From Mercurialis annua (Eukaryota > Streptophyta > Magnoliopsida > Malpighiales > Euphorbiaceae), in NCBI RefSeq assembly GCF_937616625.2, contig NC_065574.1, positions 28,274,501 through 28,338,500 on the forward strand: a DNA stretch of 64,000 nt, given 5' to 3'. How positions within the stretch are numbered: position 1 is the stretch's first letter; the number at the start of each line of letters is the position of its first letter. Below are positions 38,300-50,575 of the stretch, in pieces. The notes beneath the pieces are model-generated. The model had not been told where the DNA came from. It saw nothing but the letters and a program-made list of their open reading frames with translations, and made no database searches. The position numbers were made by a program, and so were the translations under genes.

Positions 38300-41200
38300 A
38301 AGTCCAAACATTTACAAACGTTACGAAACAAATCCAAGCGTTTCTATTTTTTACCAATTTAAGACAAACGTTTACAAATGTTACAAAACAAATCCAAAAA
38401 TTTCCCCTTTTTAGAAATTGAAGCCAAACATTTACAAACGTTACAAAACAAAACCAAACGTTTAGAACGTTACGAAACAAATCCAAACGTTTCACATTTT
38501 CAGCGATTTAAGCCAAGCGTTTACAAACGTTACGGAATAAAACCAAATGTTTCACATTTTTAGCAATTTAAGCCAAACGTTTACAAATGTTACAAAACAA
38601 ATCCACGTTTCCCCAATTTAGCGATTTAAGCCAAACGATTATAACGTTACGAAACAAATCCAAACGTTTCACCTTTTTCGCGATTTAAGCGGAACTATTG
38701 CCAACGTTACGAAACAAATCCAAACGTTTCCCCATTTTAGCGATTAAAGCCAAACATTTAAAACGGTACTAAACATATCCAAACGTTTCACCTTTTTAGC
38801 GATTTAAGCAAAACGTTTACAAACGTTACGAAACAAATCCAAGCATTTCACATTTTTAGTGATTAAAGCCAAACGTTTACAAACGTTACGAAACAAATCC
38901 AAGCGTTTCACCTTTTTAGCAATTTCACCCAAATGTTTACAAACGTTACGAAACAAAACCAAACGCTTTACCTTATTTGCGATTTAAGACGAACGTTTAC
39001 AAATGTTACCAAACAAATCCAAACATTTATAAATGTTTAGCTTAAATTGCTAAAAAGGTGAAACAAATCCAAACGTTTAGAATTATTTTGTATCGTTTGT
39101 AAACGTTTGGTTTAAATTGATAAAAAGGTGAAACGTTTGGATTTGTTTCGTAACGTTTGTAAACATTTGGTATAAATCTCTAAAAACGTGAAACCTTGTG
39201 ATTTGTTTCGTAACGTTTGTAAACGTTTGGCTTAAATTCCTAAAAAGGTGAAAATGTTTGGATTTGTTTCGTAACATTTGTAAACGTTTGGCTGAAATTG
39301 CTAAAAAGGGAAACGTTTGGATTTGTTTCGTAAAGTTTGTACATGTTTGGCTTATATCGCTAAAAAGGTGGAACATTTGATTTAAGCCAAATGTTTAAAA
39401 CGTTACGAAATAAATCCAAATGTTTCATATTTTTAGCGATTTAAGCCAAACGTTTACAAACGTTACGAAACAAATCCAAATGTTTACCCATTTTAGAGAT
39501 TTAAGTCAAACGTTTACAAACATTAGAAAACAAATCCAAACGTTTCCCCATTTTAGCGATTTAAGCCAAACGTATACAAACGTTACGAAACAAAACCAAA
39601 TATTTCCACATTTTAGCAATTTAAGCCAAACGTTTACAAACGTTAAGAAACAAACCAAAGGTTTTCCCTTTTTAGCGATTTAAGCCAAACGTTTACAAAT
39701 ATTACGAAACAAATCCAAACGTTTTACCTTTTTAGCCATTTAAACAAAACGTTTACGAACGTTAAGAAAAAATTACAAAACAAATCCAAACGTTTCAACT
39801 TTTTAGCAATTCAAGCCAATTGTTTACAAACGTTAAGAAACAAATCCAAACGTTCACCTTTTTAGCGATTTAAGCCAAACGTTTACAAACGTTTCACCTT
39901 TTTAGCGATTTAAGCCAAACAATTACAAAGGTTATGAAACAAAACGAAACGTTTCAGCTTTTTAGCGATTTAAGCCAAACGTTTACAAATGGTACAGAAC
40001 AAAAACAAACGTTTCATATTTTTTGCGATTTAAGGCGAACGTTTACAAACGTTACGAAACAAAACCAAACGTTTCATCTTTATAGAGATTTAAGCCGAAC
40101 GTTTACAAACGTTACGAAACAAAACCAAACGTTTCATCTGTTTAGCGATTTAAGCCGAATGTTTACAAACGTTACGAAACAAAACCAAACGTTTCACCTT
40201 TTTAGCGATTTAAGCCAAACCTTTATAAATATTGCGAAACAAATCCAAACTTTGTACATTTTTAGCGATTTGAGCCAAACATTTACAAACATGCCGAAAC
40301 AAATTCAAATGTTTCCCCTTGTTTCGTATTGTGTAAACGTTTGGTTTTGTTTGGTAACATTTGTAAACATTTGGGTTTGTTTCGTAACGTTTGTAAACGT
40401 TTGGCTTAAATTGCTAAAAAGGGGAAACGCTTGGATTTGTTTTGTAACGTTTGTAAACGTTTGGTTTAAATTGCTAAAAAGGTGAAACGTTTGGATTTGT
40501 TACCTAACGTTTGTAAACGTTTGGCTTAAATCGGTAAAACGATGAAACGCTTGGATTTATTTCGTAACGTTTGGCTTTGTTTCGTACGTTTGTAAACGTT
40601 TGGCTTAAATTACTAAAAATATGAAACGTTTGGACTTGTTTTGTAACGTTTTAAATGTTTGGTTTTGTTTCTTAATGTTCATAAACGTTTGGGTTAGATC
40701 GCTTAAGAGGTGAAACGTTTAGTTTTGTTACGTAGCATTTGTAAACGTTCGGCTTAAATCGCTAAAAATGGGAAACGTTTGTTTTCATTTCGTAACGTTT
40801 GCAAACTTTTGGCTTAAATCGCTAAAAATTTGAAATGTTTGGATTTGTTTCGTAACGTTTTAAACATTTGGCTTATATCTCTAAAATGGGAAAAAGTTTG
40901 TAAACATTTGTCTTAAATCACTAAAAAGGTGCAACGTTTGGTTTTATTTCATAACCTTTGTAAACGTTTGGCTTAAATCGCTAAAAAAGTGGAAACGTTT
41001 GGATTTGTTTTGTGACGTTTGTAAACGTTTGGCTTAAATCGCTAAAAAGCTGAAATATTTGGATTTGTTTCGTAACGTTTGTAAACGTTTGGCTTAAATA
41101 ACTAAAAAGAGGAAACGTTTGGTTTTGTTTTTTTAACCTTTGTAAACGTTTGGCTTAAATCGTTAAAAAGGTTAAATGTTTGGGTTTGTTTCGAAACGTT

Positions 41201-42360
41201 TGAAACGTTTGGCTTAAATTGCTAAAAAGAAGACATGTTTGGATTTGTTTCGTAACCTTTGTAAACATTTGGCTTAAATCGCTAAAAAGGGGAAACGTTT
41301 GGATTTGTTTCGTAACATTTGTAAACGGTTGGCATAAATCGCTAAAAAGGTGAAACGTTTGGATTTGTTTCGTAACTTTTGTAAATGTTTGACTTAAATC
41401 TCTATAAAGGGGAAATGTTTGGTTTTTTTTAATAACGTTTATAAACGTTTGACCTAAATCACAAAAAAGTTGAAACGTTTGGATTTGTTTTGTAACGTTA
41501 GTAAACGTTTGGCTTAAATCGCTAAAATGGGGAAACATTTGGTTTTGTTTCGTAACGTTTGTAAACGTTTGGCTTAAATCGCTAAAAATGTGAAGCGTTT
41601 GGTTTTGTTCCGTAATGTTTGTGAACGTTTGGCTTAAATCGCTAAAAAGGTGAAACATTTGGTTTTGTTTCATAACCTTTGTAAACATTTGGCTTAAATA
41701 GCAAAAACGATGGAACATTTTGATTTGTTTCGTAACGTTTGTAAACGTTTGGCTGAAATTGTTATAAAGGTTAAACGTTTGGATTTGTTTCCTAACGTTT
41801 TAAACGTTTGGTTTTGATTCGTAACGTTTATAAACGTTTGGCATTAATCGCTAATAATGGGAAACGTTTGCTTTGGTTCCGTAACGTTTTTAAACGTTTG
41901 GCTTAAATTGCTAAAAATGTTTGATTTCGTTTCGTAATGTTTGGAAACGTTTGGCTTAAATTGCTAAAATAAATCCTAACGTTTCCAATTTTTAAGCCAA
42001 ACGTTACGGAACAAAACCGAAACGTTTACAAACATTACAAAACAAATCCAAACGTTTCACCTTTTTAGCGATTTAAGCCTAACGTTTACAAACGTTACGA
42101 AACAAAACGAAGCGTTTCACCTTTTTAGAGATTTAAGTCTAACGTTTAATAGGTTTACAAATGTTTTGTTTTATTCCCTAACGTTTGTAAACGTTTGACT
42201 TAAATCGCTAAAACTATGAAACATTTGGGTTTGTTTCGTAACGTTTTAAACGTTTTGTTTTGTTTCGTAATGTTTTAAACGTTTGGCTTCAATTGCTAAA
42301 AAGGTGAAACGTTAAGATTTGTTTCGAAACGTTTGCAAACGTTTGGCTTAAATAGCTAAA
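38300..42360. repeat. 4,152-bp higher-order repeat, copy 7 (core-to-edge transition)
   Basis: 4,061 bp. Switches are at about 39029, 39379, 40319, 41968 and 42174. The first roughly 400-460 bp are core type (CTATTGCCAACG at about 38696). By 38865 the copy reads GATTAAAGCCAAACG rather than the core GATTCAAGCCACACG, and it stays edge-like to its end. Its shortfall of 91 bp is explained by three visible deletions: one whole 60-bp monomer in minus block 1 (near 39265), 20 bp near 39890, and 10 bp near 40568. The palindrome is 39021-39038. Confidence 0.9.
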
Positions 42361-43860
42361 AAGTCCAAACATTTACAAACGTTACGAAACAAATCCAAGA
42401 GTTTCTATTTTTTACCAATTTAAGACAAACGTTTAAAAATGTTACAAAACAAATCTAAAAGTTTCCCCTTTTTAGAAATTGAAGCCAAAAATTTACAAAC
42501 GTTACGAAACAAAACCAAACGTTTCGAACGTTACAAAATAAATCCAAACGTTTCACATTTTCAGCGATTTAAGCCAAGCGTTTACAAACGTTACGGAATA
42601 AAACCAAATGTTTCACATTTTTAGCGATTTAAGCCAAACGTTTACAAATGTTACGAAACAAATCCACGTTTCCCCATTTTAGCGATTTAAGCCAAACGAT
42701 TATAACGTTACGAAACAAATCCAAACGTTTCACCTTTTTTGCGATTTAAGCAGAACTATTACAAACATTACGAAACAAATCCAAACGTTTCCCCATTTTA
42801 GCGATTAAAGCCAAACATTTAAAACGTTACTAAACATATCCAAACGTTTCACCTTTTTAGCGATTTAAGCAAAACGTTTACAAACGTTACGAAACAAATC
42901 CAAGCGTTTCACATTTTTAGTGATTCAAGCCAAACGTTTACAAACGTTACGAAACAAATCCAAGCGTTTCACCTTTTTAGCAAGTTTACCCAAATGTTTA
43001 CAAATGTTACGAAACAAAACCAAATGCTTCACCTTATTTGCGATTTAAGCCGAACGTTTACAAATGTTACCAAACAAATCCAAACATTTATAAATGTTTA
43101 GCTTAAATTGCTAAAAAGGTGAAACAAATCCAAACGTTTAGATTTATTTTGTAGCGTTTGTAAACGTTTGGTTTAAATTGCTAAAAAGGTGAAACGTTTG
43201 GATTTGTTTCGTAACGTTTGTAAACATTTGGTATAAATCTCTAAAAATGTGAAACCTTGTGATTTGTTTCGTAACGTTTGTAAACGTTTGGCTTAAATTG
43301 CTAAAAAGGTGAAAATGTTTGGATTTGTTTCGTGACGTTTGTAAACGTTTGGCTTAAATTGCTAAAAAGGTGAAACGCTTGGATTTGTTTCGTAACATTT
43401 GTAAACGTTTGGTTGAAATTGCAAAAAAGGGAAACGTTTGGATTTGTTTCGTAAAGTTTGTACATGTTTGGCTTAAATCGCTAAAAAGGTGAAACGTTTG
43501 ATTTAAGCAAAATGTTTAAAACGTTACGAAATAAATCCAAACGTTTCATATTTTTAGCGATTTAAGCCAAACGTTTACAAACGTTACGAAACAAATCCAA
43601 ATGTTTACCCATTTTAGAGATTTAAGCCAAACGTTTACAAACATTACGAAACAAATCCAAACGTTTCCCCATTTTAGCGATTTAAGCCAAACGTATACAA
43701 ACGTTACGAAACAAAACCAAACATTTCCACATTTTAGCAATTTAAGCCAAATGTTTACAAACGTTATGAAACAAATCCAAACGTTTCCCCTTTTTAGCGA
43801 TTTAAGCCAAACGTTTACAAATATTACGAAACAAATCCAAACGTTTTACCTTTTTAGCAA
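42361..43860. repeat. 4,152-bp higher-order repeat, truncated copy 8
   Basis: It begins at the AAGTCCAAACATTT junction and follows the unit through plus block 1, minus block 1 (43091-43500) and about 360 bp of plus block 2. It ends near 43858, just after the AAATATTACG monomer. It carries edge-type variants (CTATTACAAAC near 42756). The palindrome is 43082-43099. Beyond 43860 the shortened monomer expected from the unit is absent and ordinary plus monomers follow. Confidence 0.85.
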
Positions 43861-45239
43861 TTTAAGCCAAACGTTTACAAACGTTACGAAACAAATCCAA
43901 ACGTTTCACCTTTTTATCGATTTAAACCAAACGTTTACAAACGTTACGAAACAAATCCAAAGGTTTCCCCTTTTTAGCAATTTAAGTCAAACGTTTACAA
44001 ACGTTATGAAATAAATCCAAACGTTTCACTTTTTTAGCGATTGAAGCTAAGAATTTAAAAACGTTACGAAACAAATCCAAATGTTTCACCTTTTTAGCAA
44101 TTTAAGCCAAACGTTTACAAACGTTATGAAACAAACCCAAATGCTTAAATCGCTAGAAAGGTGAAACTCTTGGATTTGTTTCATAACGTTTGTAAACGTT
44201 TGGCTTCAATCGCTAAAAAAGTGAAACGTTTGGGTTTGTTTCGTAACGTTTGTAAACGTTTGACATAAATTGCTTAAAAGGTGTAACATTTGGATTTGTT
44301 TCGTAATGTTTTTAAACGTTTGGCTTCAATCGCTAAAAAAGAAAACGTTTGGATTTATTTCGTAACCTTTGTAAACGTTTGGCTTAAATTGCTAAATAAC
44401 GTTTGTAAACGTTTGGCTTCAATCACTAAAAAGGTGAAATGTTTACAATATTACGAAACAAATCCAAACGTTTACAAAGGTTATAAAACAAGTCCAATCC
44501 TTTCCCCATTTTTGTGATTTAAGCCAAACGTTTACAAATATTACGAAACAAATCCAAATGTTTCCCCTTTTTAGCGATTTATGCCAAACGTTTATAAATG
44601 TTACGAAACAAATCCAAATTTTTCTCCTTCTTAGCAATTTAAGCCAAATGTTTGCAAACGTTATGAAAGAAATCCAAGCGTTTCACCTTTTAAGCAATTT
44701 CAACGAAATGTTGACAAACGTTACGAAACAAAACCAAATGTTTCACCTTTTTATGAAACAAATCCAAACGTTTTGCCTTTTTAGCAATTTAAGCCAAACA
44801 TTTCACCTTTTTAGCAATTTAAGCCCAACATTTGCAAACGTTACGAAACAAATCCAAACATTACATCTTTTTAGCGATTTAAGCCAAACGTTTACAATCG
44901 TTACGGAACAAAAACAAATATTTTACTTTTTTAGCGATTTAATCCATACTTTTATAAATGTTTACATACGTTATGAAACAAATCCAAACGTTTGTAAACG
45001 TTACGAAACAAATCCAAGCAAATTTAAGCGTTTCACCTTTTTAGCAATTTAAGCCAAACGTTTAGAAATATTACATAACAAATCCAAATATCTCACCTTT
45101 TTAGCGATTTAAGCCAAACGTTTGTAAACGTTATGAAACAAATCCAAGCGTTTCATATTTTTAGCGATTTAAGCGAAACGTTTATAAACGTTACGAAACA
45201 AAACCAAACGTTTACAAACGTTACAAAACAAATTCAAAC
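43861..45239. repeat. Mixed-orientation satellite after the main array
   Basis: Plus type at 43861-44142, minus type at 44143-44440, plus type at 44441-45239. The switch at 44437-44444 falls on AAATGTTT and the one at 45236-45243 falls on AAACGTTT. Monomers are irregular, with several fragments (near 44750, 44790 and 44985). No higher-order period is seen. Confidence 0.85.
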
Positions 45240-46529
45240 GTTTGGATTTGTTCTGAAATATTTGTAAACGTTTGGCTTAAATCGCTATCAGTGGGAAATG
45301 TTTGGATTTGTTTGGTAACGTTTGTAAACTTTGGCTTAAATTGGTAAATAGGTGAAACATTTGGATTTGTTTCGTAATGTTTGTAAACGTTTGGCTTAAA
45401 AATCGCTAAAAAGGTGAAACGTTTGGTTTTGTTCCGTAAAGTTTGTAAACATTTGGCTTAAATCGCTAAAAAGGTGAAACGTTCTTGTTTTGTTTAGTAA
45501 AAAGGTGAAATGTTTGGCTTAAATTACTAAAAAGGAGAATTAATTGGATTTGTTTCGTAAAATTTTAAACCTTTGGTTTTGTTTCGTAACGTTTATAAAC
45601 ATTTAGTTTTTTCGTAACGCATGCAAACATTTGGCTTCAATCGCAAAACGTTTACAAACGTTTCACCTTTTTAGCGATTTAAGTCAAACGTTTAGAGTTT
45701 TTTCATAACTTTTGTAAACGTTTGGCTTAAATGGCTAAAAATGTTTACAAACATTACGAAATAAATCCAAACGTTTCCCCTTTTTAGGGATTTAAGCCAA
45801 ACATTTACCAATGTTACGAAACAAATCAAAACGTTTCACCTTTGTTGCAATTTAAGCGAAACGTTTACAAACGTTAAAAAACAAATCCAAATGTTTTCCC
45901 TTTTTAGCGATTTAGACCAGACGTTTACAAATGTTAGAAAATAAATCGAAATTTTTCACCTTTTTACCGATTGAAGCCAAACATTTACAAACGGTTACGA
46001 AACAAAGACAAACGTTTAAAACGTTACAAAACAAATCCCGACGTTTCACCATTTTAGCGATTGAAGTCGAACGTTTACAAACGTTACGAAAGAAATCCAA
46101 ACGTTTCACCTTTTCAAAACGTTTGGTTTAAATCGCTAAAAAGGTGAAACGTTAGGATTTGTTTCGTAAAGTTGTTTCGTAGGATTTGTTTCTTAATGTT
46201 TGTAAACGTTTAGCTTAAATTGCTAAAAAGGTGAAACATTTCTATTTGTTTCGTAACGTTTGTAAACGTTTGGCTTAAATTCCTAATAAAGGGAAACGTT
46301 TGGATTTGTTTAGTAACGTTTGTAACGTTCGACATAATCGCTAAAAAGGTGAAACGATTGGTTTTGTTTCGTAACGTTTGTAAACGTTTGGCTGAAATCG
46401 CTAAAAAGGGGAAACGTTTGGATTTGTTTCGTAGCGTTTGTAAACATTTGTATTTAATCGCTAAAAAGGTGAAACGTTTGGAATTTTTTCGTAACGTTTT
46501 AAACGTTCGGCTTAAATGGCTAAAAAGTG
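45240..46529. repeat. Patchwork of short inverted satellite blocks
   Basis: Minus 45240-45645, plus about 45646-45692, minus about 45693-45748, plus about 45749-46116, then minus from 46117. Blocks as short as about 50 bp are less than one monomer. The switches at 45646-45653 and 46117-46124 fall on AAACGTTT. No non-satellite sequence is seen. Confidence 0.8.
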
Positions 46530-48207
46530 GAAACGTTTGGATTTGTTTTGTAACGTTTGTAACGTTTGGCCTAAATTGCTGAAAAAGCCAAACGTTTTGA
46601 TTTGTTTAGTAACGTTTGTAAACGTTTGGCTTCAAACAATAAAAATTTCAAACGTTTGAATTTGTTTCGAAACGTTTGGAAACGTTTGGCTTAAATTCCT
46701 AAAAAGATGTAATGTTTGGATTTGTTTCGTAACGTTTGTAAGCGTTTGGCTAAAGTTTCTAAAAAGGTAAAACGTTGGATTTTTTTTGTAACGTTTGTAA
46801 ACGTTTGTCTTCAATCGCTAAATAGGGGAAACGTTTGTTTTTGTACCATAATGTTTGTAAACGTTTGGATTAAATTGCTAAAAAGGTTAAACAAAACCAA
46901 ACGTTTATAAACGTTACGAAACAAATCCAAACGTTTCACATTTTTAGTGATTTAAACCAAACGTTTAAAACGTACGAAACAAATACAAACATTAGAATTT
47001 GTTTTGTAACGTTTTTAACATTTGGCAAATCCAAACGTTTACCCTTTTTAGCGATTTAAGCCAAACGTTTGGATTTGTTTAGATTTGTTTACAAACGTTT
47101 GGATTTGTTTTGTCACGTTGGTAAACGTTTGGCTTAAATTGGTAAAAAGGTTAAACGTTTGGATTTGTTTTGTAACGTTTATAAATGTTTGGCTTAAATA
47201 GCTAAAAAGGTGAAACGTTTGGATTTGTTTGTAACGTTGGTAAACGTTTGGCTTAAATTGGTAAAAAGGTGAAACGTTTGGATTTGTTTTGTAACTTATG
47301 TAAACTTTTGGCTTAAAATGCTAAAAAGGTGAAATGTTTGGATTTGTTTCGTTACGTTTGTAAACGTTTGGCTTAAATTGCTAAAAAGGTGAAACATTTG
47401 GATTTGTTTCGTAATGTTTGTAAACGTTTGGCTTATATTTCTAAAAAGTTAAAATGCTGGGATTTATTTCATAACGTTTGTAAATGTTTGGTTTAAATCG
47501 CTAAAAAAGTGAAAGTTCGGATTTGTTTCGTAATGTTTGGAAACATTTGGCTTAAATTGCTAAAATAGTGAAACGTTTGGATTTGTTTCCTAACGTTTGT
47601 AAATGTTTGGCTTATATTGCTAAAAAAACGGAAACGTTTGGACTTGTTTCGCAACGTTTGTAAACATTTGGCTTAAATCGCTAAAAAGGTGAAACATTTG
47701 GATTTATTTCGTAACGTTTATAACGTTTAGCTTAAATTGCAAAAAAGGTGAAACGCTTGATTTTATTTCGTAACGTTTCTAAAGGTTTGGCATAAATCGA
47801 TAAAAAGGGGAAACGTTTGGATTTGTTTCGTAACGTTTGTAAACGTTTGGCTAAAATCGCTAAAATTGCTAAAAAGGTGACACGTTTGGATTTATTTCGT
47901 AGCATTTGTTAACGTATGGCTTGAATCGCTAAAAAGGTGAAATGTTAGGTTTTGTTTCGTAACGTTTGTAAACGTTCGGCTTCAATCGCTAAAAAGGTGA
48001 AACGTTTGGTTTTGTTTTGTAACGTTCTTAGACGTTTGGCTTAAATTGCTAAAAAGGGGAAACGTTTGGATTTGTTTTGTTACGTTTGTAAATGTTTGGC
48101 TTAATGTTTGTAAAAGTTTATAAACCGAGCGATTTTAGCCAAACATATAAAACGTTTGGATTTGTTTCGTAACGTTTGTAAACAGTTGGCTTAAATTGCT
48201 AAAATGT
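46530..48207 (-). repeat. 1,678-bp tandem duplication, copy 1
   Basis: Mostly minus type, with a short plus and mixed stretch at 46888-47093 and a 20-bp plus fragment near 48128. Markers shared with copy 2 in order: GCCTAAATTGCTGAAAA near 46569, the mixed stretch, CACGTTGGTAAACG near 47114, AAATTGCTAAAAAGG after AAATCGC near 47860, and AACCGAGCGATTTTAGCC near 48124. Offsets to copy 2 are 1,679 at the left and 1,677 at the right. The outer borders are approximate. Confidence 0.88.
46888..47093. repeat. Micro-inverted mosaic inside the 1,678-bp duplication
   Basis: Within about 200 bp the orientation runs plus (46888-46990), minus (about 46991-47023), plus (47024-47066), then minus with an isolated TTTACAAACG piece at about 47088. 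Each fragment is under two monomers. AAACGTTT at 47063-47070 joins plus AAGCC on its left to minus GGATTTG on its right. The same mosaic recurs one unit later, at about 48567-48772, so it predates the duplication. Confidence 0.8.
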
Positions 48208-49885
48208 TGAAACGTTTGGATTTGTTTTGTAACGTTTGTAACGTTTGGCCTAAATTGCTGAAAATGCCAAACGTTTTGATTTGTTTAGTAACGTTTGTAA
48301 ACGTTTGGCTTCAAATGATAAAAATTTCAAACGTTTGAATTTGTTTCGAAACGTTTGGAAACGTTTGGCTTAAATTCCTAAAAAGATGTAATGTTTGGAT
48401 TTGTTTCGTAACGTTTGTAAGCGTTTGGCTAAAGTTTCTAAAAAGGTGAAAGTTGGATTTTTTTTGTAACGTTTGTAAGCGTTTGTCTTCAATCGCTAAA
48501 TAGGGGAAACGTTTGTTTTTGTACCATAATGTTTGTAAACGTTTGGCTTAAATTGCTAAAAAGGTTAAACAAAACCAAACGTTTATTAACGTTACGAAAC
48601 AAATCCAAACGTTTCACATTTTTAGTGATTTAAACCAAACGTTTAAAACGTACGAAATAAATACTAACATTAGAATTTGTTTTGTAACGTTTTTAACATT
48701 TGGCAAATCCAAACGTTTACCCTTTTTAGCGATTTAAGCCAAACGTTTGGATTTGTTTAGATTTGTTTACAAACGTTTGGATTTGTTTTGTCACGTTGGT
48801 AAACGTTTGGCTTAAATTGGTAAAAAGGTTAAACGTTTGGATTTGTTTTGTAACGTTTGTAAATGTTTGGCTTAAATAGCTAAAAAGGTGAAACGTTTGG
48901 ATTTGTTTGTAACGTTGGTAAACGTTTGGCTTAAATTGGTAAAAAGGTGAAACGTTTGGATTTGTTTTGTAACTTTTGTAAACTTTTGGCTTAAATTGCT
49001 AAAAAGGTGAAATGTTTGGATTTGTTTCGTTGCGTTTGTAAACGTTTGGCTTAAATTGCTAAAAAGGTGAAACATTTGGATTTGTTTCGTAATGTTTGTA
49101 AACGTTTGGCTTATATTTCTAAAAAGTTGAAATGCTGGGATTTGTTTCGTAACGTTTGTAAATGTTTGGCTTAAATCGCTAAAAAAGCGAAACTTCGGAT
49201 TTGTTTCGTAATGTTTGGAAACTATTGGCTTAAATTGCTAAAATAGTGAAACGTTTGGATTTGTTTCCTAACGTTTGTAAATGTTTGGCTTATATTGCTA
49301 AAAAACGGAAACGTTTGGACTTGTTTCGCAACGTTTGTAAACATTTGGCTTAAATCGCTAAAAAGGTGAAACGTTTGGATTTATTTCGTAACGTTTGTAA
49401 CGTTTAGCTTAAATTGCAAAAAAGGTGAAACGCTTGATTTTATTTCGTAACGTTTCTAAAGGTTTGGCATAAATCGATAAAAAGGGGAAACGTTTGGATT
49501 TGTTTCGTAACGTTTGTAAACGTTTGGCTAAAATCGCTAAAATTGCTAAAAAGGTGACACGTTTGGATTTATTTCGTAGCGTTTGTTAACGTATGGCTTG
49601 AATCGCTAAAAAGGTGAAATGTTTGGTTTTGTTTCGAAACGTTTGTAAACGTTCGGCTTCAATCGCTAAAAATGTGAAACGTTTGATTTTGTTTTGTAAC
49701 GTTCTTAGACGTTTGGCTTAAATTGCTAAAAAGGGGAAACGTTTGGATTTGTTTTGTTACGTTTGTAAATGTTTGGCTTAATGTTTGTAAAAGTTTATAA
49801 ACCGAGCGATTTTAGCCAAACATATAAAACGTTTGGATTTGTTTCGTAACGTTTGTAAACAGTTGCCTTAAATTACTAAAATGTT
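48208..49885 (-). repeat. 1,678-bp tandem duplication, copy 2
   Basis: Repeats 46530-48207 with scattered substitutions and 1-2-bp indels, including the mixed-orientation stretch and the AACCGAGCGATTTTAGCC marker at 49801. It ends where the unit would restart but ordinary minus monomers follow (CGTTTGGCATAAATCG at about 49920). Confidence 0.88.
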
Positions 49886-50575
49886 GAAACGTTTGGATTT
49901 GTTTCGTAACGTTTGTAAACGTTTGGCATAAATCGCTAAAATGGGTAAACGTTTGGATATTTTCATAACGTTTGTAAACGTTTGGCTTAAATCGCTAAAA
50001 AGGTGAAACGTTTGGATTTGTTTCCAAACGATTTAAATGTTTGGTTTAAATCGCTAAAACTGGGAAACGTTTAGATTTGTTTCGTAATGTTTGTAAACGT
50101 TTGGCTTAATTCGCTAAAAATGTGAAACGTTTGGATTTGTTTCGTATTGTTTTAAACGTTTTGATTTGTTTCGTAATGTTTGTTAACATTTGGCTTAAAT
50201 TTCTAAAAAGGTAAAAGACCTGGATTTGTTTCGTAACATTTTAAGCGTTCGGGTTAAATCGCTAAAAAGGTGAAACGTTTGGATTGGTTTCGTATAGTTT
50301 TAAACGGTTGGATTTGTTTCATAACGTTTGCATTTGTTTCGTGACGTTTGTAAATGTTTGGCTTGGTTTCGTATAGTTTTAAACGGTTTGGATTTGTTTT
50401 GCAACGTTTGTAAACGTTTCGATTAAATCGCTAAAAAGGTGAAACATTTGGATTTGTTTCGTAACGTTTGTAAACGTTCGGCTTAAATTGCTAAAAAGGC
50501 GAAACGTTTGGATTTGTTTCCTAAAGTTTGTAAATGTTTGTCTTAAATCGTTTGGCTTAAATCGCTTGGATTTGT
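49886..50575 (-). repeat. Minus-type satellite
   Basis: Diverged minus monomers. The short phrase CGTATAGTTTTAAACGG occurs twice, at about 50290 and 50369, marking a small local duplication around a partial monomer. The last 40 bp are fragmentary, repeating AAATCG and GGCTTAAATCG pieces before the switch to plus. Confidence 0.8.

Noticed and set aside
39934..40485. A 183-codon plus-strand frame whose first part reads like plus monomers and last part like minus monomers, suggesting a two-domain protein.
   Set aside because: It simply crosses the plus-to-minus strand switch near 40319, where both orientations happen to be open in the joined frame.
41155..41718. The longest open frame (187 codons, minus strand), with equivalents of 177 codons at 20485, 24638, 28790, 32942 and 37094.
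   Set aside because: It is the 20-codon satellite cycle repeated. The frame is open because the monomer is 60 bp and this frame has no stop. It has no non-repeat domain, and homologous positions in other copies carry stops or frame breaks.
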